Assembly (NCBI RefSeq): GCF_900115465.1
Contig: NZ_FOWN01000010.1
Location: 1-64,000, forward strand
DNA: 64,000 nt
DNA from: Halolactibacillus alkaliphilus
Lineage (GTDB): Bacteria; Bacillota; Bacilli; Bacillales; Amphibacillaceae
Reading direction: 5' to 3'
Under the pieces are notes generated by a model, which was not told the DNA's origin, did no database searches, and worked only from the letters and a program-made list of their open reading frames with translations. Of this stretch, positions 53,238-61,632 are shown piece by piece. Position 1 is the first letter of the stretch. Each line of letters begins with the position of its first letter. The translations under genes were made by a program, and so were the position numbers.

Positions 53238-54740
53238 TTAGCGATGTGGACATAGTTTCTGTTTTAATTTTTCTTCCCACAATGCATGGTGTTTTGGCGT
53301 TTCTATTTGTATCGGTAAGAACGTCTCCAATATAAAGCCGCAGTATGAACAACAACCAAAGCGAGAAGATTTCGTCGTTGTTTGAAACGGCTGGTAAACT
53401 GCCTGTCTAATACAAGACGAGTTATTTAGCGCTTGCATGAGTTCGATAAGTTTTTTTCGTTTGAATTGTTGCCGCAACTGAAGTGTCGCTTTCCATTCAA
53501 GCTTAAATGTCGTTGAGAGCTTACTTTGTACAATACTATTATTATCAGCGATAATCTGATGATTATCAAGATAGTTTTTAATGTACCGCATAAGAATATC
53601 ATTTAAATCATGTCGCGCAAAAAAAACCTCTTCATCAAACACCGCTTGATGAGCTAGCGTTTGAAATAGATCATCCAATACATGTTCTTCAATCATCTCG
53701 CTCTCAATCAATCGTTCCGTTATCAACCAATCATTCTCTGACATTAACACGATACTCACACTATGAAGTTGATCACGTCCCGCTCGACCTACCTCTTGAA
53801 CAAAACTTTCTATTTGCGTCGGTAGATGATAATGAATGACCAGACGAACATCTTTTTTATTAACACCCATACCAAAAGCGCTCGTCGCACAAATCACATC
53901 CAAATCACCTGCTAAGAACTGTTGCTGAATCAGCATCCGCTCTTTATTTTCTAAGTCACCATGATAATAGGCGACGCGATGGCCAGTTAAGGCAACGTGT
54001 AACATCTCTGTCACCCGCTCTACTTCCTTTTTGCTGGAGAAATAAATGATTGTTGGGACATGATAAGTGGTTAGACATTTTACCAAATAACGATCTTTTT
54101 CATAAGCAGAAGCGAGCTTTTCAACAACAAAACTAATGTTGTCGCGATCAATGACATGTAAGTGCTCTACCAATGTTCTTGAACTAAAATGCCTAAGAAT
54201 ATCCCGCTTCACGTCTGATGTAAGTGTGGCTGTAACGAGTAACAATGTGGGGTGACTTAGTGACTGGAGCACGTCTTCTAACCGCATATAGTCTGGTCTG
54301 AATTCGTGTCCCCACTGAGAAATACAATGCGCTTCGTCTACAACAAAAAAGCTAATGGGTAAAGCTCTTAATCGTTTTAATATCCACTGTTGCTGAAGCA
54401 ATTCTGGTGATACATATAATATTTTTAGCGTCGCTAATTTCTTTAGGACATACTGCCGCTCTTCCTTCGTATTAAAACTATTTAATGCCGCAACAGACTT
54501 AATACCAAATGAACGAAGTTGCCGAACTTGATCTTCCATCAGTGAAAGTAGCGGTGTTACCACAATTGTTAAACCCTCATTCATTAAGGCCGGTAGTTGA
54601 TAACAAATAGATTTACCAGCACCTGTTGGTAAAGTTAAAAGCACATCGCGCCCTTGATTTAGATCATCAATAACGGCTTCTTGCCCTAATTGAAAGTGAT
54701 CATAATGGAAAAAATAGTTTAACGCTTCTGATGCATTCAT
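53238..54740 (-). CDS. recQ: RecQ-family ATP-dependent DNA helicase
   Basis: Unwinds DNA 3' to 5' in recombination repair. It has 500 residues, similar to B. subtilis RecS, and lacks an HRDC domain. Walker A Thr-Leu-Pro-Thr-Gly-Ala-Gly-Lys-Ser is near residue 40, motif II Asp-Glu-Ala-His near 135, and motif VI Gln-Glu-Val-Gly-Arg-Ala-Gly-Arg-Asp near 315. Cysteines near residue 455 (Cys-Cys-Ser-Tyr-Cys) and the C-terminus may hold zinc. The ATGA overlap with ypbB indicates translational coupling. Confidence 0.93.
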   Translation of the reverse strand: MNASEALNYFFHYDHFQLGQEAVIDDLNQGRDVLLTLPTGAGKSICYQLPALMNEGLTIVVTPLLSLMEDQVRQLRSFGIKSVAALNSFNTKEERQYVLKKLATLKILYVSPELLQQQWILKRLRALPISFFVVDEAHCISQWGHEFRPDYMRLEDVLQSLSHPTLLLVTATLTSDVKRDILRHFSSRTLVEHLHVIDRDNISFVVEKLASAYEKDRYLVKCLTTYHVPTIIYFSSKKEVERVTEMLHVALTGHRVAYYHGDLENKERMLIQQQFLAGDLDVICATSAFGMGVNKKDVRLVIHYHLPTQIESFVQEVGRAGRDQLHSVSIVLMSENDWLITERLIESEMIEEHVLDDLFQTLAHQAVFDEEVFFARHDLNDILMRYIKNYLDNHQIIADNNSIVQSKLSTTFKLEWKATLQLRQQFKRKKLIELMQALNNSSCIRQAVYQPFQTTTKSSRFGCCSYCGFILETFLPIQIETPKHHALWEEKLKQKLCPHR

Positions 54741-55792
54741 AATGTCAGCCCTTCTTTTGATTTAACTAAAACAAGCCTTACATGAAAGTATGGAATATCT
54801 TCCGGTAACGCCTTCTTGATTAGGGTCAGTTTGTGTGTATTTAACTCACTAATCACCCGCATCACCTTCTTGATTGTCAATGGATCAACGTACGAATCAA
54901 TCCGAAATTCCGGATCCAAAATACAAATTTCAACCAAATGATCTTCGATTGTTCCCCTTTTTAACTGACGCATCTCGACTAACTCCTCTAATGTACACCC
55001 CTTTTTTACGAGTTGATACGTTTTGATGGCAGAGCGCGTCATAAAGCGTTCAATAGCTGTTTGATTAACTGATCTTGGTAACAGCTCTGTTAGGATGGTT
55101 TGATTTTCTATGCTAAGTTTCATTAGATGCGTCTCAATCATTGCCAAGGTCAATAATATGTCAGACACTGTCATGTTGTACTGCACCTTTAATTGTTGTA
55201 ATGACGCGCCACTGCCACTATAAGTCGACAGACGATCCAAATAAATATGACGCATATTATCGGGGTACTGTTCTAGAACCTCACGTAAAAAACGGTAACA
55301 GTCCTCTAACCAATCTATTAGTTGATGGTTGTAACGTTTGTATATTTGTTTAACAAAAGCTTGTATCGTTACATCTTCTTCTACAGGCATAAACCCTTTT
55401 TGTTGCATCACACGATAAGTGAACGTTTGGATTGTTAGATAAAACCTTGCTGTGAAGATTTGTCTGTCTTTATTGGAATTACTTACCGTAAAAACATTGA
55501 AAAAACGTGCCATTTCATGTTGATCCAAGTAAGCGATACCCTCTTTCGTGACTCGCGTCATTTTTTCGTTTAAAACTTCTAGGTAGCCCTTACTGACCAA
55601 AAAAGCAATATCATGATTGAAATCTAACCTTTCATAGTTCGGAAGGATATTTAAAAAAGGTTCTAAGTTAAACAAATTGGTATCTTGTACGATTTGCGAT
55701 GACTTTTTCCCAGTCAATATGTGAAAAGCAGCGGCTGGTGAACGGTCGCCGTCAAGTTTCCTTAAAATATACAAAAGTAAGTAGTTAATCAC
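54737..55792 (-). CDS. ypbB: YpbB-like helix-turn-helix protein
   Basis: A 351-residue cytoplasmic protein of unknown function, always next to recQ/recS in bacilli. The C-terminal part (about residues 255-310) has a helix-turn-helix-like segment typical of the HTH_40 (RecQ-associated) domain, with Leu-Glu-Glu-Leu-Val-Glu-Met-Arg-Gln-Leu-Lys-Arg-Gly-Thr. The GTG at 55792, six bases after AAGGTG, is preferred; GTG 55801 lies in that site. It overlaps recQ by four bases (ATGA) and diverges from fer. Confidence 0.85.
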   Translation of the reverse strand: MINYLLLYILRKLDGDRSPAAAFHILTGKKSSQIVQDTNLFNLEPFLNILPNYERLDFNHDIAFLVSKGYLEVLNEKMTRVTKEGIAYLDQHEMARFFNVFTVSNSNKDRQIFTARFYLTIQTFTYRVMQQKGFMPVEEDVTIQAFVKQIYKRYNHQLIDWLEDCYRFLREVLEQYPDNMRHIYLDRLSTYSGSGASLQQLKVQYNMTVSDILLTLAMIETHLMKLSIENQTILTELLPRSVNQTAIERFMTRSAIKTYQLVKKGCTLEELVEMRQLKRGTIEDHLVEICILDPEFRIDSYVDPLTIKKVMRVISELNTHKLTLIKKALPEDIPYFHVRLVLVKSKEGLTL

Positions 55793-55859
55793 ATTTATCA
55801 CCTTCTTATGAAATAATCATAGCAGTCTCTTAGTAAAATTACGACCCTATTTTAATTGA

Positions 55860-55889
55860 TTGCCAACTAAAGGTTGTGTAATCTTATAA
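55860..55889 (+). promoter_or_regulatory. Probable promoter of fer
   Basis: TTGCCA (55860-55865) and TTATAA (55884-55889) are 18 bases apart, upstream of fer and in the divergent gap with ypbB. Confidence 0.45.
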
Positions 55890-55923
55890 ATCGTCTTAAA
55901 ATAAAAGAAGTGTAAGTGAATGA

Positions 55924-56166
<243 letters not shown>

Positions 56167-56182
56167 AGGCATATCACACATC

Positions 56183-56220
56183 AGAAAAGGTACGTCAATA
56201 GCTATTGACGTACCTTTTCT
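56183..56220. terminator. Bidirectional terminator: perfect 38-base palindrome between fer and the anti-sigma gene
   Basis: AGAAAAGGTACGTCAATAG is followed at once by its exact reverse complement. With both flanks in A or T runs it can terminate fer on the plus strand and the anti-sigma gene on the minus strand. Confidence 0.9.
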
Positions 56221-56237
56221 TATCTATCAACGTTCAT

Positions 56238-57467
56238 TTACTCTATTACTTGTAGTGGATTGATACCGATTGGCACGTCGAGTGCCTTATTTAATTCATA
56301 AGGGCCAACACGGTCTTCTGTCATGCCTTCAATCATAATCATCACTTCATCAAAGTAAAAGCTCTTAGCTGTAATTAAGATAGCTTCTATCATTTCCTGA
56401 GTTGTAGTATTATCTCCAAGTACTTCATGCTGATCAAAAGACAACCGGACTTGTTTTTCTTGGGATAAATCTAACGTATAAGAAACCCCTTCAGGAATGG
56501 ACGATTGAATATCGGTTGCTGGAACAGGTTCCTGCATATCCACAAGAGCCTCATCAATTGTAATAAATCGCTCACCATTTACTGTTCGCTCTATCGGTAC
56601 AATAAGTTTATGACCTGTAGACGTCTCTAAGTACTTGTAACTTAGACCTTGAACCGGTGATAAGTCAAAACGATCCATCACTCCAAACGGACCTAAATCA
56701 ACAGAATCGCCCACTTCATCCTGTATCACAAGCGATTCATACGCATCTGCAAACATAAAGCGTAACGTTTGATCAAATATCGCTGCCTGATCCGAGCTGC
56801 CTACTGAACGATTCATCTCATCTAAGTCATTAATAGTTAAGACAAGTTCCGCTTGCGTTTGGGTAAATGTACCAAACTCAAAAGCTTCTCCTGTTAGGCC
56901 TAAGAAGGGAAACTGAAAAGATGATAACTGTTCATTATAGTAATCCAATGAATGCTCTTTTGCTGTGATCACGGTAAGAGGAACGGGATACATGGCATCA
57001 TCGCTCATACCAACAACCGTCACTAAATGACGTTCTAAAAGGTCATCTGTAGCGTTAACTATATAACGACCAGTTATACCTGGAATATTTTCTGTTTGAT
57101 AAGGGTTCATTTGAGATAAATCAATATCACTTTTTGGCATTATGATATCTTCTTGTTCACTAAATTCAACAACATCTGCTTCGCCTCTGTTTTCTCTCGC
57201 CATATCAAAGGCATAGTCAGAAACGGTTGTTTCGGATGCCTGATCTGTAAACAGCTGATTTTGCACTAATATCACAACAAACACCACTAGAATGATGGTT
57301 GCTAGGGCTGGAAAGATGGTTGCATACTTGCTTCTCGGTTGTTTTTGTTCCGGTTGAAGCTGCGTTTCAATTTTTTTGTATAATGATTCTTTAGCCTGTG
57401 GCGATTTGATAGGAGGTAAGGCATTCAACCGTGTCATTATTTTCTCTTGCTCATCTTTCTTTTTCAT
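56238..57467 (-). CDS. Membrane anti-sigma factor (RsiX-like position)
   Basis: A 409-residue protein partner of the sigma factor encoded just upstream. The N-terminal cytoplasmic part (about 1-45) should bind the sigma factor; a hydrophobic segment near 47-70 crosses the membrane; the large rest is extracytoplasmic and acidic. Its position directly after the sigma gene is as for RsiX in B. subtilis, but I see no zinc-binding anti-sigma motif. The ATG at 57467 has an AGGGGTG site; an in-frame GTG at 57476 lies inside that site. Confidence 0.8.
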   Translation of the reverse strand: MKKKDEQEKIMTRLNALPPIKSPQAKESLYKKIETQLQPEQKQPRSKYATIFPALATIILVVFVVILVQNQLFTDQASETTVSDYAFDMARENRGEADVVEFSEQEDIIMPKSDIDLSQMNPYQTENIPGITGRYIVNATDDLLERHLVTVVGMSDDAMYPVPLTVITAKEHSLDYYNEQLSSFQFPFLGLTGEAFEFGTFTQTQAELVLTINDLDEMNRSVGSSDQAAIFDQTLRFMFADAYESLVIQDEVGDSVDLGPFGVMDRFDLSPVQGLSYKYLETSTGHKLIVPIERTVNGERFITIDEALVDMQEPVPATDIQSSIPEGVSYTLDLSQEKQVRLSFDQHEVLGDNTTTQEMIEAILITAKSFYFDEVMIMIEGMTEDRVGPYELNKALDVPIGINPLQVIE

Positions 57468-57472
57468 AGCTG

Positions 57473-57994
57473 TCACCCCTTTTCATTATCTCCCATAAGC
57501 TGTTGCAGTTTCTTGATTGCCCGATGCTGTGTTGTTTTTACTTTACTTTCAGTCCATTCAAGTATGCGCGCGGTATCATGTATCGACATGGCTTGAATAA
57601 ACCGCAAAATAATCACATTTTTTTGATCAAGTGTCAGTTTATCTAATTGCGCATAGAGTAATTGTTGTTCTTCACTTAATACAAGAATCTCTTCTGGTAG
57701 TGGTGCTGTCGATTGGACAGTTAACCAATCATCTTCTTTATTAAATAAGCCAAACCACTTATTCTTTTCGCGTTGTTGCTTTCTGAAAAAGTCCATCACC
57801 GTATGACGCGCAATAGAGAAAAGCCATGTCTTTTCGCTGCTCTCCCCACGAAAGTGTTGGTGAGACTTTAGAACCTTTATATAGGTTTCTTGAATGAGGT
57901 CTTCAGCTGCTTGATGATTTTTCACTAAGTAAAAAATATATTGATAAACGTCTTGATGATAAGTGTCATATAAATAATCAAATGTGGTCTTCAT
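57473..57994 (-). CDS. sigX: ECF RNA polymerase sigma factor (SigX-like)
   Basis: A 173-residue group IV sigma factor. Region 2 (about 10-75) has Gln-Ala-Ala-Glu-Asp-Leu-Ile-Gln-Glu-Thr-Tyr and Trp-Leu-Phe-Ser-Ile-Ala-Arg-His; region 4 (about 115-168) has Ile-Ile-Leu-Arg-Phe and a helix-turn-helix. With the anti-sigma gene behind it and resE upstream, it fits sigX, which controls envelope modification and antimicrobial peptide resistance in B. subtilis. Specific promoters it reads cannot be deduced here. Confidence 0.88.
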   Translation of the reverse strand: MKTTFDYLYDTYHQDVYQYIFYLVKNHQAAEDLIQETYIKVLKSHQHFRGESSEKTWLFSIARHTVMDFFRKQQREKNKWFGLFNKEDDWLTVQSTAPLPEEILVLSEEQQLLYAQLDKLTLDQKNVIILRFIQAMSIHDTARILEWTESKVKTTQHRAIKKLQQLMGDNEKG

Positions 57995-58065
57995 TAGCTA
58001 AGACCCCCTGTTTCCCTAAATTAGTCGTTCTATTTCAAAAAACGTTACACCGTGTGTATGTTTTT

Positions 58066-58578
58066 TTATTTGCGTTGGTTAAATCCCGTTAATTCTCGAT
58101 TAAATAACAGTAAAAACGGACGATAAAGTAACATAATAAATAAAACATTGCTGATTGCATGATAAAAATCGAAGGGTAATCCAAGTATATAGTAGCCCAA
58201 AAACTTGCCAGAAACTAAGTAATTAATGAATGCAAAAAAGAAACCAAATAAAAAACCACTAAAGAAACCAAAAACACTTAACGTTAAACGCACATGTCGA
58301 CGCACAAACTTACCTAAAAAACCAGCAATCACACCGATAAGTGACCAAGCAAGGATTTGCCATAATGTCCAAATACCCATACCAAGCGCTAAGTTTGTCA
58401 AGTAAGTCGTAATGGTAGCTAACATAAAGCCTGATAGTGGCCCTAAAAAAAAAGCCGATAAAATAATAATCGCCGTCACAGGTTGAACATTAGGTATATG
58501 CTGCATAAAAAAGCGACCAACGGTCGCCATCGCCGCTAACACAGCGATGAGCGTTAGTCGATACGTGGACATTCTCAT
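58066..58578 (-). CDS. ECF transporter S component, probable cobalamin (CbrT/CblT-like)
   Basis: A 170-residue integral membrane protein with about six hydrophobic segments, the substrate-binding subunit of an energy-coupling factor transporter. The ATPases and EcfT are encoded elsewhere. The Pro-Asn-Val-Gln-Pro-Val motif near residue 28 and the following Gly-Pro-Leu-Ser-Gly loop are typical of vitamin S components. The sequence does not resemble the riboflavin subunit RibU/FmnP, which sits near this place in B. subtilis. A cobalamin riboswitch controls the preceding gene, so cobalamin is the inferred substrate. The start overlaps the lipoprotein stop by one base; ATG 58572 is an alternative. 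Confidence 0.8.
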   Translation of the reverse strand: MRMSTYRLTLIAVLAAMATVGRFFMQHIPNVQPVTAIIILSAFFLGPLSGFMLATITTYLTNLALGMGIWTLWQILAWSLIGVIAGFLGKFVRRHVRLTLSVFGFFSGFLFGFFFAFINYLVSGKFLGYYILGLPFDFYHAISNVLFIMLLYRPFLLLFNRELTGFNQRK

Positions 58579-58958
58579 TAACCTTCCCACTCATGTAAAT
58601 CAAAATGAATCTCGTCACCATCTGATAGCTCAACATCAGCTGCACCAACCGGGCTTGGTTCTCCGTTCACATCAAAAAACCAGTAACGAGGCGCATCTTG
58701 AGAATGGCCTTCAAGTCCTTCAATGAAGCCATCACTTGTTTTTTCTACATCGTAACGTTCCGTTAACACATCCATTAACATAGCCCCATCATTTACAGTG
58801 AGGACTTCATCAACGATGCGTTCACTATCATTATCTAAACTGATAATCATTGTCACATCAATAGGATCTGTGATCTCTTCATTTGAATTTGTCGCATCTG
58901 CACCACAACCTGTAAGTAATCCAACAACAAGCAATAGGCTCAATAACCATTTTTTCAT
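58578..58958 (-). CDS. DUF4430 lipoprotein, probable cobalamin-binding
   Basis: A 126-residue surface lipoprotein. The signal peptide ends in the lipobox Leu-Leu-Thr-Gly-Cys at about residue 19. The mature domain is a DUF4430 fold, a beta domain also found in the C-terminal part of transcobalamin-like proteins. Its Tyr-Trp-Phe-Phe-Asp-Val-Asn-Gly-Glu-Pro-Ser-Pro-Val-Gly-Ala motif near residue 85 is family-typical. The mature domain is strongly acidic. It is the first gene after a cobalamin riboswitch and is directly followed by the S component, so it likely captures cobalamin or a corrinoid outside the membrane. The ATG at 58958 has a GGAGGAAAAG site. Confidence 0.8.
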   Translation of the reverse strand: MKKWLLSLLLVVGLLTGCGADATNSNEEITDPIDVTMIISLDNDSERIVDEVLTVNDGAMLMDVLTERYDVEKTSDGFIEGLEGHSQDAPRYWFFDVNGEPSPVGAADVELSDGDEIHFDLHEWEG

Positions 58959-59047
58959 TTTCTTTTCCTCCATTATTTGGAGAATCAAACGCCTAGAATT
59001 ATCCTAGGTTAAACGCTCAATCCTCGAAGCATTATCTATGATTAAAT

Positions 59048-59190
59048 AAATGGGTAGGTCTACTGACTTGTAGCTTGCTACTAAGAACCCTTCCCATCAA
59101 TAAGACAGTGGTATTGTTCTTTTCGATACTACTTACAGTTGCGAGGACAGTATTAGACTTTCACCAATTTCCCTGTTATACACCCGTTTA
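59048..59190 (-). promoter_or_regulatory. Cobalamin riboswitch
   Basis: On the minus strand the order of conserved blocks is: CAGGGAA, TTGGTGAAAGTC, CTGTCCTCGCAACTGTAAG, then ATACCACTGTC, GATGGGAAGG, the GTAGC/GCTAC hairpin and AAGTCAGTAGACCTACCC. These match the aptamer of adenosylcobalamin riboswitches in spacing and sequence. A short hairpin (CCTAG/CTAGG) near 58994-59009 lies between the aptamer and the lipoprotein gene and could be the expression platform. It should repress uptake when cobalamin is plentiful. Confidence 0.92.
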
Positions 59191-59194
59191 TGAA

Positions 59195-59224
59195 ATTTTA
59201 GTCATACAATTCTACATCTGGTAA
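59195..59224 (-). promoter_or_regulatory. Probable promoter of the cobalamin riboswitch transcript, overlapping the resE stop
   Basis: TTACCA (59219-59224) and TAAAAT (59195-59200) are 18 bases apart on the minus strand. The -10 box includes the resE TAA stop. Transcription would start just at the aptamer. Confidence 0.45.
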
Positions 59225-60808
59225 CACAATAGTAAATGTCGTTCCTTTACCTACATGGCTAGTTACGGAAATCGTACCGCCATGAGCCTCAACAATTTCC
59301 TTTGCAATCGCCAAGCCAAGTCCTGTGCCACTTTTATTACGTGTTCTTGATTTGTCCGCTTTATAAAAACGCTCAAATAGAAAAGGTAAATCCGCCTCTT
59401 TGATACCTTCACCTGTATCAATCACATAAAAATAAAAGCGTTTTTTTTCCTTATACACACGTAAGGTAATGGTTCCCTTTTTTGTATAGCGTAATGCGTT
59501 ATCAATCAAGTTCGTAAAGACTTGTTCAAGACGATCATAATCAAACGTCAATACCTGTGCGTCTTCGTGCACATCTGCTACAACTTCAACTTGATTAAGG
59601 CTTGCTTTATGTTGAAATTTAGCTATTAGCCGATGAACAAAATCACGCACCGGATAACGCTCCCTTTGGAGTACCATGTGCCCTGATGTTAGTTTAGCAA
59701 GGTCTAATAAATCATTAACTAAGCGACCCATTCGCTTAGATTCCTCTAAAATCACTTGAGCCAATGCTCGTTGGTCTTCCAACGATGTAGCTACACCATC
59801 AACAATAGCTTCACTATATCCCTGTAATAAGGATATAGGTGTCCGCAATTCATGTGAAACATTAGCAACAAACATTTCACGTAATTGATTTAAATTCTCT
59901 TCTTCCGTTACATCACGCGAAATAATGACAACACCAAAAATATGGTTTTCACGGATAAGTGGTGAAAACAGCAAAATAAATGTGCGCCCTTGTACTTTGA
60001 CATACGTTAGACAATTTTCGAGATTTTTCATTGTCATGCTAATGTCTTCTTCCCATTCTACTGGGATCATGTTAGTTGTTCGACTTGAATCTTTATGCAG
60101 TAAAGCTAATAAATTCTCTGCGTGGATATTGGACAAAAGCATATCATGATCAACATTTATCGCAATAACACCATCGTTCATCGCATTTAAAACATGATTA
60201 AGTATATCATCACGTTGCAATAATTGGTTAAATTGTTGCTCTAACTGTCGAGCCATTCTATTGAAACTTAGCATTAATTCGTCCGTTAATGACGATTGAC
60301 TCACTACCCGTTCAGAAAAATCTGCCATAGCATAATTGAGTGCTTGTTGACGAAAAGGTACAAGCGCTTTTTTCATTCGCTTCACATTGTACCAATGAAC
60401 CGACATCAACACAAGGTAAAAAAAGGCTAAAAAAAGGCGAAGTTGTGTCTTGATTGCAATCAGTTGATCATCTAGAATCTCATATGGTTGGAGAGCAATA
60501 AGGCTCGTTAAGTCAGACGCTGTATAATACAAATACTTTGTTTCATTGATTATTAGTACTTCATCAGACAAATACTCTGGTCCCTTATCGTTAAAAACTT
60601 CTTGGCTCATAAGTACAACATCTTGATTAAGATTAAGTGGTATGTCTACTGCATCGTTTTGTTCGACTAAACGTCGTAAATCCGACAAATAATCATGCGC
60701 TAATCGTGGCGCCATTATAGGCTCAACAAACAAAGGCACCAAAATAAAGGACATCACGACAATGACCAAAAACCAACGTGTTCGCCTAGAAAATACCCGT
60801 GCAATCAT
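59198..60808 (-). CDS. resE: Sensor histidine kinase ResE
   Basis: The membrane sensor of the ResDE pair, which in B. subtilis responds to oxygen limitation and nitric oxide. It has 536 residues. Two membrane segments flank an extracytoplasmic domain (about 30-110). A HAMP-like region, a PAS domain (about 200-300), the His box Val-Ser-His-Glu-Leu-Arg-Thr-Pro near 318, and ATPase motifs Asn-Leu-Ile-Asp-Asn-Ala, Asp-Thr-Gly-Glu-Gly-Ile and Gly-Thr-Gly-Leu-Gly-Leu-Ala follow. The start overlaps resD (TAATG). Target genes resABC are not behind resD, so its regulon must lie elsewhere. Confidence 0.9.
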   Translation of the reverse strand: MIARVFSRRTRWFLVIVVMSFILVPLFVEPIMAPRLAHDYLSDLRRLVEQNDAVDIPLNLNQDVVLMSQEVFNDKGPEYLSDEVLIINETKYLYYTASDLTSLIALQPYEILDDQLIAIKTQLRLFLAFFYLVLMSVHWYNVKRMKKALVPFRQQALNYAMADFSERVVSQSSLTDELMLSFNRMARQLEQQFNQLLQRDDILNHVLNAMNDGVIAINVDHDMLLSNIHAENLLALLHKDSSRTTNMIPVEWEEDISMTMKNLENCLTYVKVQGRTFILLFSPLIRENHIFGVVIISRDVTEEENLNQLREMFVANVSHELRTPISLLQGYSEAIVDGVATSLEDQRALAQVILEESKRMGRLVNDLLDLAKLTSGHMVLQRERYPVRDFVHRLIAKFQHKASLNQVEVVADVHEDAQVLTFDYDRLEQVFTNLIDNALRYTKKGTITLRVYKEKKRFYFYVIDTGEGIKEADLPFLFERFYKADKSRTRNKSGTGLGLAIAKEIVEAHGGTISVTSHVGKGTTFTIVLPDVELYD

Positions 60809-61524
60809 TAGTGATCATCCACTTCAAACTTATAACCTACACCCCAAACCGTCACAATCATCTGTGCGGCTTCTTTAGATACTTTACTCAATTTTTCACG
60901 CAACCGCTTTACGTGAGTATCGACTGTTCGTAAATCACCAAAAAATTCATACTTCCACACTTCTTTAAGCAATTGTTCTCGGTCATAGACACGTTCCTCA
61001 TGACTAGCAAGAAAATATAACAACTCATACTCCTTTGGCGTAAGGGTTAATTCTTGACCTTCAACAGTCACCTTATGCGCATCATGGTCAATCACCATAT
61101 ACTTAAATTCTAGGACATTTTTCGTTGGTGTATCAGTAATTGTCACATCAACATGCGGAGAGCGACGCAAGAGTGCCTTGACACGTAAAACAACTTCCCG
61201 TGGACTAAATGGTTTTACGACATAATCATCAGCGCCTGCCTCAAAACCTTCAATGCGATGGTTTTCTTCCCCTTTGGCCGTCAGCATTAAAACAGGTGTT
61301 GTTTTTTCTTTTCTTAAAGCTTTGCATAAATCAATACCATTCATTTCAGGCAACATCAAATCTAATATAATTAAGGCATAATCGTTTTCTAGTGCCAATT
61401 GTAAGCCTTCATGACCATCAGCTGCTTCAGCTGTTTGAAACCCCTCACGACCGAGATACATCGTGATTAGCTTACGAATCCGGTCCTCATCCTCTACAAC
61501 AAGTATGGTTTGTTGTTGTTCCAT
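60808..61524 (-). CDS. resD: Response regulator ResD
   Basis: OmpR/PhoB-type regulator paired with ResE. It has 238 residues. The receiver has the acidic pair Glu-Asp-Glu-Asp near residue 11, the phosphoacceptor Asp in Leu-Asp-Leu-Met near 57 and Lys in Val-Lys-Pro-Phe near 107. The winged-helix DNA-binding domain (about 140-235) shows Leu-Thr-Pro-Lys-Glu-Tyr-Glu-Leu-Leu and Arg-Thr-Val-Asp-Thr-His. In B. subtilis resABC precede resD; here rluB is the next gene upstream. Alternative: a WalR/PhoP-type regulator, but pairing and position favour ResD. Confidence 0.9.
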   Translation of the reverse strand: MEQQQTILVVEDEDRIRKLITMYLGREGFQTAEAADGHEGLQLALENDYALIILDLMLPEMNGIDLCKALRKEKTTPVLMLTAKGEENHRIEGFEAGADDYVVKPFSPREVVLRVKALLRRSPHVDVTITDTPTKNVLEFKYMVIDHDAHKVTVEGQELTLTPKEYELLYFLASHEERVYDREQLLKEVWKYEFFGDLRTVDTHVKRLREKLSKVSKEAAQMIVTVWGVGYKFEVDDH

Positions 61525-61612
61525 CTCTATTACCCCTTTCGTGCGTCTCCCATCCAGCTTTATGTGTCTTTTTTATTTATGAACACAAAAGTATTGCAAA
61601 TAGTGAAAGATA

Positions 61613-61632
61613 GAACGTGTACAAGACACGTT
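61613..61632 (-). terminator. Weak hairpin after rluB
   Basis: AACGTGT / ACACGTT with a five-base loop lies directly after the rluB stop. No clear T-run follows on the minus strand (CTATCTTTC), so termination is doubtful; it may partly separate rluB from resDE. Confidence 0.4.

Noticed and set aside
58066-58578. Annotation of the S component as riboflavin transporter RibU/FmnP because of synteny
   Set aside because: The sequence lacks RibU motifs and the upstream riboswitch is of the cobalamin type, not FMN.
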